Assembly (NCBI RefSeq): GCF_002001205.1
Contig: NZ_MUNZ01000175.1
Span: 1-42,337, forward strand
Reading direction: 5' to 3'
DNA: 42,337 nt
DNA from: Hydrogenophaga sp. A37
GTDB lineage: Bacteria > Pseudomonadota > Gammaproteobacteria > Burkholderiales > Burkholderiaceae_C
Shown: positions 33,201 through 39,025 of the stretch, piece by piece
Layout: each line of letters starts with the position of its first letter
Position numbering within the stretch: position 1 is the stretch's first letter
The notes under the pieces: generated by a model
What the model was told of the DNA's origin: nothing
Seen by the model: only the letters and a program-made list of their open reading frames with translations
Databases searched by the model: none
Translations under genes and position numbers: made by a program

Positions 33201-34122
33201 CGATGAATTTCATCCCCGCCCGCATCACCCCCCCATCGCGCTGAAATTTCTCCGAACCATTGTGGTTGTAGTAACCAAAGGCGGAGTAGCGGAGTTTGGA
33301 CGCGTACTTCTGCATCAGCCCTTCAGGTTTCGCGTGTTTCGAAGGGTAGCTGGTGCAATTGCTCTCCAGCCCGGCGCCTGCATCACACACCTTCACATTG
33401 ATGTAGACGCGGTAGACGGTGGTGTCACTGGGCTTCTCCTGGTTGGTGTAGTCAACCGGGGCCGTCGTCGTGTCGACGTCGCCGCCTTTGGTGATGTACA
33501 TCGCCGTTCCCAGGGTACGCAGCCGGGTGGTTGCCGCGTCCCAAGCCAATGGTGTCGCACCGGAAACCGACGAAGACCCCTCGATTTTCTTGTTCGGAAT
33601 CCACGTTTTAGCGTTGTTTGCCGCGTAGGTCTTGGTGAGAATCGTGGTGTCTTTCGTGTCGGTGCTGCGGTAGCCCCCGGTCATGACCCAGCGAAACGCA
33701 TCCAGGGTCTGCATGGCCGCCCAGTTGAGGTAGTTGCCGCTCCACTTGCTACTGCAGGTGTGTTTCGACGCCTCCGAACTCGGAGAAAAATAGCTGTTCG
33801 AATAGTCTGGCGATTCCTTCTTCCCCGTGGAGACGGGCACGTACACGTAGCACTTGTCCGGGTCGAAGTACCCCAGGTAGGTACTGGAATCACTGTAGGC
33901 TGTGGTGCTGTCGTAAGCGGGCGTGGTCGCCGTCGGCCATTCCACCGACAGAGCCAGAATCAGGTTGCCCGGTACGTTGACGGTGGCGAACAGAGGCTGG
34001 TCGGCCAGGTCCACCGCCCGGCTTGTGCCCGGCGAGAGCAATGACAGAACGCTCAGGCTGGTCCACAGCAGCGCCTTGATGCGTCGGCCGAAACGAAAGG
34101 GGAAATGGCGTGACTGTTCCAT
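30238..34122 (-). CDS. pilY1: Type IV pilus tip-associated adhesin PilY1
   Basis: PilY1 is the large secreted or pilus-tip protein needed for pilus extension and adhesion. The protein of 1294 residues has a signal peptide (hydrophobic region ALLWTSLSVLSLLSPG, cleavage near SRA). A long N-terminal region with Ser/Thr and Tyr-rich parts follows, then the C-terminal beta-propeller: FPYFDVYNPGYSAFKTTHAKRSTVVYVGANDGMLHAFDGS begins it, with YGWVVLFTSGYNNSDGKGYFFIV and ADAVYAGDLAGNVWRLDL as further blades. At the N-terminus, where some PilY1 proteins have an integrin-like DxSxS site, this one reads NLILALSVEWPTATTPAYDS. I use the ATG at 34122; an upstream in-frame start at 34326 would overlap pilX. 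It lies 20 bases after pilX. Confidence 0.93.
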   Translation of the reverse strand: MEQSRHFPFRFGRRIKALLWTSLSVLSLLSPGTSRAVDLADQPLFATVNVPGNLILALSVEWPTATTPAYDSTTAYSDSSTYLGYFDPDKCYVYVPVSTGKKESPDYSNSYFSPSSEASKHTCSSKWSGNYLNWAAMQTLDAFRWVMTGGYRSTDTKDTTILTKTYAANNAKTWIPNKKIEGSSSVSGATPLAWDAATTRLRTLGTAMYITKGGDVDTTTAPVDYTNQEKPSDTTVYRVYINVKVCDAGAGLESNCTSYPSKHAKPEGLMQKYASKLRYSAFGYYNHNGSEKFQRDGGVMRAGMKFIGPEATAPGKPATTNSATEWDAQTGVMLTNPDSADATQTEADAKGAGYTVSIPNSGVMNYLNKFGYSAKSYKNADPVSELYYAALRYFKKQGNLDQYTNLSGAGSKETASAWLDGFPAVTHWNDPIAYTCQKNFVLGIGDINSHRDANLPGSTLRSKSTLDNINPAVTDDSVDVAVATNMVGQLEGLSKLGDKFADIGESSCLTELNDNSKWNRCNSYYLAGLAYDAHTKDIRPDLIGSQTVNSYFMDVLEEQKYQHRNQYWLAAKYGGFTVPFGFSPYASSNGTGTIADEAWYTSSDMMNAAKKQKRPDNYFPGNRPDVMQSGLTAAFAKIVSETDSATGTALSTVSPNVASAGTASFAASYDPTNWTGALVAYELTFDSKGDPTSTEKWNARTLLSASTTTSATRKIVTCCKKSDGAALPFKYDAMKDASLISRTYLASFANVPGVSTEAQSIKSYIEYLRGDTDQEIANGGAYRTRQYRLGDIVSSKPIAVGKPDFPYFDVYNPGYSAFKTTHAKRSTVVYVGANDGMLHAFDGSIGQTGSGKELFAYVPSFVYGDKDTAATSGLAALGSPSYAHRYYVDATAAHFDLDFSKTDGAADATKRDWRTVLIGGLGKGGKGYFAIDVTDSSTWTDESKVAGKVLWEFTDKRMGYSYGRPSVVKTAKYGWVVLFTSGYNNSDGKGYFFIVNPRNGELIEAVEAGGTADHPLNIGEHTAYVSSYTDMTADAVYAGDLAGNVWRLDLTGKTGTTYDKPVQIATLANAADVAQPVSTRPLIEVEPNSGRRYVLLGTGKLLADSDLANGDAQSFYAIIDGTGKHGDFYTGATLPSGVSFPVTRSKLEENKDLLNGIGSAPTSSMGWYFDLPVTNGIAQRVNVNPTANQGVVAFVANRPNGDACSPGGVGAVYATVFADGKSVLTGKDGKAVAWLSPTNGTLTDIAIQRVDDRLQITVGGNDANGKPTVMRAPAKLTTASGLKQMNWRGMTSSK

Positions 34123-34142
34123 GGCAGAGGTGCTGGAGGCGT

Positions 34143-34724
34143 TCAAAGTGCGAACGTCGATTGAAAGAATGCTTGCGTGTTGCGCGGCCCGGTCACGCGG
34201 ACACTGACGCGGTACAAAGGGCGCTTCTCGGCCCCAGGCTTGCGCAACCAGCTGGAGCCCGAAGCGTCTGATGAACCGGCGAATGTCTCGCAGTTCGCCT
34301 CGTTGAACGCTCCGGTGGCGAGGCACTGCCGGTCGATGACAAAGCGCACGGTCACACCGTTCTCGCTGATGTCGGCGACGGAAAACCCTGCATCCGTGTA
34401 GGTGCTCTCGCTGGTGAGGACCCTGGGTATTCCGCTGGCATTGGTGGTCAGTCTCGCGGCCGCGTAATTGCTCGTGATCAGGTGCGACTCCCGCGCGGTC
34501 TCTGCGGCCAATGCGCCTGAAACCATGAGTGTTCGTGCGGCGGCAAAGCCTCGTTCGGCCTGGTTGGTGAGGTCGCGCTGGAACGACAGGTTGCCCGCCA
34601 ACATGGCCGAGATGTCGGACGACCTCAGCATCGCGGTGGCGGCCAGCATCAGCAAGACCAGGGCAAACAAGGTACTGATCAGCACAAAGCCTTGTTCCTG
34701 GCGACGAAAGGGCACTGTTTTCAT
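34143..34724 (-). CDS. pilX: Minor pilin PilX
   Basis: PilX is a minor pilin that primes pilus assembly with PilV, PilW and FimT. The protein (193 residues) has a short leader ending in G before FVLISTLFALVLLMLAATAML, the prepilin cleavage site. The residue at mature position 5 is Ser, not the usual Glu; GspK/PilX members commonly lack Glu5 and are thought to sit at the tip. The soluble part ends with a beta-rich YRVSVRVTGPRNTQAFFQSTF. The ATG at 34724 overlaps the pilW stop as TGATG; a GTG one codon earlier is possible. Confidence 0.92.
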   Translation of the reverse strand: MKTVPFRRQEQGFVLISTLFALVLLMLAATAMLRSSDISAMLAGNLSFQRDLTNQAERGFAAARTLMVSGALAAETARESHLITSNYAAARLTTNASGIPRVLTSESTYTDAGFSVADISENGVTVRFVIDRQCLATGAFNEANCETFAGSSDASGSSWLRKPGAEKRPLYRVSVRVTGPRNTQAFFQSTFAL

Positions 34725-35932
34725 CACAGGATGTTGTTGCGCAAAGGGATGGTGGACTCCAGCGTTCTGTAGCGGTAGTGCCGCTCGCTGCTCGTCAAGG
34801 CACGCGTATGGGTCAGGCCATTGAGGTCGTTGAACAATGTCACCGATGCGGCGGACACCTCGTCGCGCTCCGGTAGAGCCGTTCGCAATATCAGACCGAC
34901 CCGAATCGCCTTGATGTTTTGTAGCTTGCCCGCCGCCGCCAGGCTGCCGTCCGACAAATCAGCCAGCGCGTACCCCGAACCGCTGGCAGAGGGCGAAACC
35001 CACTGGTCAACCGTCTTGTTGGCGTCGGTATCGATGCCATAGAGCGCATGCAGCTCGAACACGCCTTCGGCTGTGGCCTGCAACGGGGTGCCTGTTGTCT
35101 GGAGCAGGTCGTGCGTGTAGAGCGTGTTGTCGTCTCCAACACCCACGAGCACGAATTCCGGCAATCGACCCAAGCCCACATTGCCCAGCACGGTCGCCGT
35201 CCCGGTGTCGGAATAGCCCGTCACGCTCGTTTTGTCCACCGTTGCGGCATACCAATCGCCCCCCAACGCCAGGGAGGTGGTGGCCGAGCCCGCCGAGGCG
35301 GACTTGCTGACCTGCGTCAACAGGCAAGGCGCCACGCCGCCGGCTTGGGCGGGTTGCTCGTCATTGAGCAGCACCAGATCGTCGGAAGAAAACGGCAAGG
35401 TGTTGGCCAATGTCAGCACATCGGTCTTCTTCAGTTCGTCGGTGGCGGCGGCCTCAGTGAACGGCGCGGGAACTGCGCCCCAGGCCGCCGCCGATGCCAT
35501 GATCACCAGCACGTCGGAGGCCTGGCCGCTGCTGGCGGGCGTGGTCTGCCCGGGAAGGATCAACACCGGCGCCAGCCGGAAAATGCCCGAAGCTCCGGGG
35601 TTCACGCTGGCGAACGGTGCGGCGAGAGCCGTTTTGGCCGGGAGAATCTGTGTATTCGATTTCGCCGCCTGCAACGCACAACCATAGGCAAAGCTGGCCG
35701 CCTGCGCAAAACCGCTGCCGGCGCTGCGCAGCCGGCGATCGATCTGCGCCATGGCCAGCGCCCCCGCCTTGTCGAGTTCGGAGCCGGCCGTGTTGGTGCG
35801 GCGCCTCGATTCGAAGTTGCCCATGACCGTGTACACGGCGAGCGTCAGAAACAGGCCGATCACCAGGGAAACCATCAACTCGATCAGCGTGACACCCCGC
35901 TGGCGATGAAGCAAAGCATGGGTGCGGCTCAT
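34724..35932 (-). CDS. pilW: Minor pilin PilW
   Basis: PilW is a large minor pilin of about 402 residues. The leader is followed by the cleavage site and the N-terminal helix GVTLIELMVSLVIGLFLTLAVY with Glu5 present. The C-terminal part contains the ALYGIDTDANKTVDQWVSPS pattern, a PilW segment typical of betaproteobacterial proteins. The ATG at 35932 overlaps the pilV stop as ATGA. An in-frame start at 35986 would lie inside pilV and is rejected. Confidence 0.93.
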   Translation of the reverse strand: MSRTHALLHRQRGVTLIELMVSLVIGLFLTLAVYTVMGNFESRRRTNTAGSELDKAGALAMAQIDRRLRSAGSGFAQAASFAYGCALQAAKSNTQILPAKTALAAPFASVNPGASGIFRLAPVLILPGQTTPASSGQASDVLVIMASAAAWGAVPAPFTEAAATDELKKTDVLTLANTLPFSSDDLVLLNDEQPAQAGGVAPCLLTQVSKSASAGSATTSLALGGDWYAATVDKTSVTGYSDTGTATVLGNVGLGRLPEFVLVGVGDDNTLYTHDLLQTTGTPLQATAEGVFELHALYGIDTDANKTVDQWVSPSASGSGYALADLSDGSLAAAGKLQNIKAIRVGLILRTALPERDEVSAASVTLFNDLNGLTHTRALTSSERHYRYRTLESTIPLRNNIL

Positions 35933-36354
35933 GGAATCACCACCTGCGTCAGGTAGGTCTGATCGGGTTCGCTCGCCGCGCGCCAAGGGGGGTGCCAGGT
36001 GATCGTGACCGTCGTCACCCCGTCCTTCGCAGTCACCTCACCCTTGCCGTTGGGCAATCCGCCGCGTGCGGCGTCGGCCACACGATCATTCCATGCCGTC
36101 TTCACTTCCTCCGAAAGACCGCTGGTCTGGCTGGTCCACATCTGCGTCACAACCTCGTTGGCCAGCTCCGCTGCGCGATTTCTGTCGCCGGCTTGCGTGT
36201 CCACCTGGATCGCGTGCGCCTGAAGCTTGACCAGCCCGAGCACACCGATCAAGAAGATCACGAGCGACACCATGACCTCGATCAGGCCCACGCCAAGAAC
36301 GGCGCTTCGCCGGGCGCTGCGACCGCTCCTCGGCAGGTTTGTTTTTGTTGCCAT
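35929..36354 (-). CDS. pilV: Minor pilin PilV
   Basis: PilV is a small minor pilin of about 141 residues. The N-terminal helix is GLIEVMVSLVIFLIGVLGLVKLQ after the leader ARRSAVLGV; Glu5 is present. The adjoining RNRAAELANEVVTQMW is the conserved PilV segment. I chose the ATG at 36354, two bases after the fimT stop, rather than an in-frame start at 36405 inside fimT. Confidence 0.92.
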   Translation of the reverse strand: MATKTNLPRSGRSARRSAVLGVGLIEVMVSLVIFLIGVLGLVKLQAHAIQVDTQAGDRNRAAELANEVVTQMWTSQTSGLSEEVKTAWNDRVADAARGGLPNGKGEVTAKDGVTTVTITWHPPWRAASEPDQTYLTQVVIP

Positions 36355-36356
36355 CG

Positions 36357-36950
36357 TCAGCATCCGTCTGGGTTGTTGCTGGACAGTTCCTTGCCCGGGT
36401 CGCACATGCGAACCCGCCCGCCCAAATAGACACGCAGCCGCAAGGGCCTGCCCGCGCCACGTGTCACGTCAAACTCGGCTGGGTTCGCCACGCTACAGGG
36501 CGCACCGACACCGGTCTCGTCTATGGTGCGGCTGACCAACTGTCCTTTTGCGCCAAAGCAGAGCACCGATGGCCCCGCGATGCTCACCCCGTTCTGGGTG
36601 CCGAGACTGGCGGCCTGAACGAGATCGTCTGCGTTGGCCGTCTCATCCGAGTCGGCCAACGGGAGTGCGCGCACGTACCAGTTGCTTCCAGAGCCGCTGG
36701 CGGAGGCGTTCCACGCGGGCGCAGCAGCCGTGCGCACCAGCACGGTGGTCTTGCCCCGGGTCACGGCGGTGGATTGCGCCACCCGCAAGGCCCCCATCAG
36801 CGATTCCGAGGTGTTGCGGATGTTGGCGTCCGCCACCCAGGTCCCCAACGAAGGCACGGAAAGCATCACCACCACGGCGACGATCGCGATCACGACCATC
36901 AGCTCGATGAGGGTGAACCCCCGCTGAGCGGAAAGCCGCCAGCGGCTCAT
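36357..36950 (-). CDS. fimT: Minor pilin FimT/GspH
   Basis: FimT (197 residues) is a minor pilin with a GspH-type domain; in some species FimT helps bind DNA for uptake. The leader MSRWRLSAQRG is followed by FTLIELMVVIAIVAVVVMLSVPSLGTWVADANIRNT, with Glu5 and the GspH helix. The C-terminal region has two Cys residues (C in VLCFGAKG and C in APCSVANP) and a final pair (MCDPG, DGC) that may form disulfides. The ATG at 36950 overlaps the pilE stop as TGATG. A longer frame open to 37133 lies inside pilE and is rejected. Confidence 0.92.
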   Translation of the reverse strand: MSRWRLSAQRGFTLIELMVVIAIVAVVVMLSVPSLGTWVADANIRNTSESLMGALRVAQSTAVTRGKTTVLVRTAAAPAWNASASGSGSNWYVRALPLADSDETANADDLVQAASLGTQNGVSIAGPSVLCFGAKGQLVSRTIDETGVGAPCSVANPAEFDVTRGAGRPLRLRVYLGGRVRMCDPGKELSSNNPDGC

Positions 36951-37492
36951 CAACACGTCCCGCCTTTTTTGCCGATCCAGCAGGCATACCCCCCCTCGGG
37001 AACCGTCCCCCACGCTGCGGGCAAGCCGGTCGTGGCCTGGGTCCCGTTGTTGTTCATGGTGAAAACAAAACCAGCGGTCGTCCCTGCGCCCGTGGCCTGG
37101 AGCACGTAGCTGGCGTTCCCCAGCGTGGGACAACTCACCGTGAAGGTGCCCGCCGTGCTGCTGTTGGCACAGGGACTGACGAAGGTGCCCACGCTTTGGT
37201 AGGTGCGGTTGTCCTGGTAGTACTGCTCCATGCGGGCGCGCAGCGACGACAGCGCCGTCGTGGCATCAACCAGGCGCCCGCGCAGGACATAGTCTTGGTA
37301 GGAAGGCAAGGCCAGTGCGGTCAGGATGGCGATCACCGCCACCGTGATCATCAACTCGATCAAGGTGAAGCCCTGGTGTTTTCCCTGACCAGAGGGAGCG
37401 CACCGGGCAGCCGAGGACGCCAACGCGGTTTCAGCCCTCCATCCGCAAGACCCGGCATGGATCGACGCGCCCGCGCTGACCTGGGATGACAT
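36950..37492 (-). CDS. pilE: Type IV pilin PilE-like (major-pilin-like or minor pilin)
   Basis: The protein is a prepilin with the cleavage/methylation motif G-FTLIELMITVAVIAILTALALPSYQDYVLRG and Glu5. The soluble part is short and ends with a disulfide-type loop CWIGKKGGTC. The mature protein is about 139 residues. The start is not certain: ATG at 37492 gives a leader of 41 residues, unusually long; an ATG at 37525 gives a longer one; a TTG at 37423 with GGAGGG eleven bases upstream gives 18. The ORF continuing to 39493 runs antisense through the next two genes and is not real upstream of here. It is the first gene of the minor pilin operon, which in most relatives begins with fimT or ends with pilE. 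Confidence 0.88.
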   Translation of the reverse strand: MSSQVSAGASIHAGSCGWRAETALASSAARCAPSGQGKHQGFTLIELMITVAVIAILTALALPSYQDYVLRGRLVDATTALSSLRARMEQYYQDNRTYQSVGTFVSPCANSSTAGTFTVSCPTLGNASYVLQATGAGTTAGFVFTMNNNGTQATTGLPAAWGTVPEGGYACWIGKKGGTC

Positions 37493-37525
37493 GGCGGAAA
37501 CACAATTCAACGGTGATCGGTTCAT

Positions 37526-37909
37526 AAGCAAACCATGCGAACTGCAGCCTCTCAGATTTGCGTCAGCGAACGCAACGGATGGACCGCGCCCAGGCCAACA
37601 AGCCGAGTGCGGTGGATAAGGAGGGCGATTCTGTGAGGTCAAACTTAGTTCGAGTGTCAAACTTTTTACAATGTGTTTACATGTAACAACCATGCTGAGA
37701 TCAATTTTTGCAATCGTTTGCATCTTTGTGAAAAACATCACATTTCGTCGCGCGCTCAGTTCTCTGCCTATGCCAACGGAGATACCAAGGTTCTGTGTGT
37801 CGATGGAGCGGTCCTGGAACTTGGCTCGTTGGCGCATGGCCTGCCAGCATGGCGTGATACCCCCTACCGGTAACATGTGCCCTCTCTCAATCAGGACAAG
37901 TGAGCGGCA
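37526..37909. other. Intergenic region between the pilus operon and the signalling pair, AT-richer than its surroundings
   Basis: The two divergent genes are separated by about 400 bases. The part from 37638 to about 37760 is markedly richer in A and T than the rest of the window. It has a direct repeat GTCAAACTT (37638-37646 and 37656-37664, 18 bases apart) and a perfect ten-base palindrome TTACATGTAA (37677-37686). A plus-strand frame of 82 codons (37671-37919) shows no coding character. I see no gene here; the repeats may be regulator sites for either operon. Confidence 0.6.
37570..37586 (-). promoter_or_regulatory. Candidate sigma-54 promoter of the pilus operon
   Basis: On the minus strand GGTCCATCCGTTGC has GG and GC separated by ten bases, matching the -24/-12 rule, with a perfect TTGC at the -12 end. 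It is 78 bases before the ATG at 37492, and sigma-54 promoters drive pilA/pilE in many proteobacteria. The -24 side matches poorly beyond the GG, so it is a weak candidate. Confidence 0.4.
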
Positions 37910-39022
37910 ATGGCATTGATCGTGGTGGCGGAAGACGATGGCGGTACGCTCAAGCTGATCCAGGTGGTGCTGCGCAACCAGGGCCACAGCGTGATCACCG
38001 CCGGCGACGGCCATGGGGCCTGGCAGCTGATTCGCGAACACCGCCCGGACCTTGTGGTCAGCGACGTCAACATGCCGGGAGCGACCGGCTTCGAGTTGCT
38101 GCGTGCCGTGCGCGAGCACGATGACCTTAACCAAACTCCCTTCATCTTGCTCACCTCCCTTCAGGAACGGCGCGACATGCGCCAGGGCATGACCCTGGGT
38201 GCCGACGACTACCTGACCAAACCCGTGCGCCCGAGCGAACTGGTGGACGCGGTGTCGGCGCAGATCAACCGGCTCGCCACGCGCTCTGCCGCGCTGGACA
38301 TGCAGGTGCGCGACGCCGTGTCCGAAGCCCTCGAAGAGCAGGCCTGGAGCCTGCAGGAGCAATACGAAAAACGGCTGGCGCGCGAGCTCAGCGAGCAATG
38401 GCCCGGCGAAAACCGGGGCCAGCAGGAACACCATCACACCCATGCCACCGTGCTGTTCGCCGACATCCGGCACCATGCCGACTGGCTCGCGGCGCTCGAC
38501 GCCGACCAGTTGGTCACCCTGCTCAAGCGCTTCTACGAGGGCAGCGGCGACACCGTCCACCTCTTTGGCGCCAGCACCGTGCAGTTCGTGGGCGACGGCC
38601 TGCTCGCACTGTTCACCGACCGTGACGCCGGCACCACGGCGCACCAGGGCCTGCGGGCGATCAAGGCCGCCTTCGGGCTGCGCAATGCCGCCGCGGGCAT
38701 GCAGGGCTTCGTGAACCAGCGGTTCCCTGGCATGGCGTTGCCGCGCTTTGCGGTCGGCGTCGCGGTCCACAGCGGCCCGGTGGCAATGATGCGGCTCGAC
38801 GGCCTGCTCGGCGGCGCCCAACAACGGTTGCCGGTGGGCGAGACCGTGGTCGACGTGATGGCCATGCAGCGCCTGGCGCCGGCCGCGCACAGCGTGACCG
38901 TGTCGATCCCCGTGCTGCGCAGCATCACCGGCGCCATCCAACCGCTGTCGCGGCATTTCATCACCCTGCCCCACCGCAGCGAGACCCTTGAGGTGTGCGC
39001 GGTGGAGCCTTTGACGGTCTGA
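37910..39022 (+). CDS. Response regulator with class III cyclase-like output domain
   Basis: The protein (370 residues) has an N-terminal receiver domain with the acidic pair near residue 9, phospho-acceptor Asp52 in VVSDVNMPG, and Lys104 in DDYLTKPVRP. A coiled linker (residues about 125-165) leads to a class III nucleotide cyclase-like domain (about 178-330): ATVLFADIRHHADW with the first metal Asp185, and VQFVGDGLLALF with Asp229. The Lys usually four residues before that Asp is Gln225, and the Asn and Arg expected after GETV are not conserved (GETVVDVMAMQRL). It may be a degenerate cyclase acting as a regulator. It is four bases upstream of the hybrid kinase gene, its probable partner. 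Confidence 0.82.
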   Translation: MALIVVAEDDGGTLKLIQVVLRNQGHSVITAGDGHGAWQLIREHRPDLVVSDVNMPGATGFELLRAVREHDDLNQTPFILLTSLQERRDMRQGMTLGADDYLTKPVRPSELVDAVSAQINRLATRSAALDMQVRDAVSEALEEQAWSLQEQYEKRLARELSEQWPGENRGQQEHHHTHATVLFADIRHHADWLAALDADQLVTLLKRFYEGSGDTVHLFGASTVQFVGDGLLALFTDRDAGTTAHQGLRAIKAAFGLRNAAAGMQGFVNQRFPGMALPRFAVGVAVHSGPVAMMRLDGLLGGAQQRLPVGETVVDVMAMQRLAPAAHSVTVSIPVLRSITGAIQPLSRHFITLPHRSETLEVCAVEPLTV

Positions 39023-39025
39023 TCC

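Noticed and set aside
30208..34044. Several open frames antisense to pilY1
   Set aside because: pilY1 is continuous with a signal peptide and propeller motifs; the opposite frames show no domain.
37671..37919. Plus-strand frame of 82 codons in the AT-rich intergenic region
   Set aside because: No ribosome-binding site, no recognisable domain, and it runs into the start of the REC-cyclase gene.
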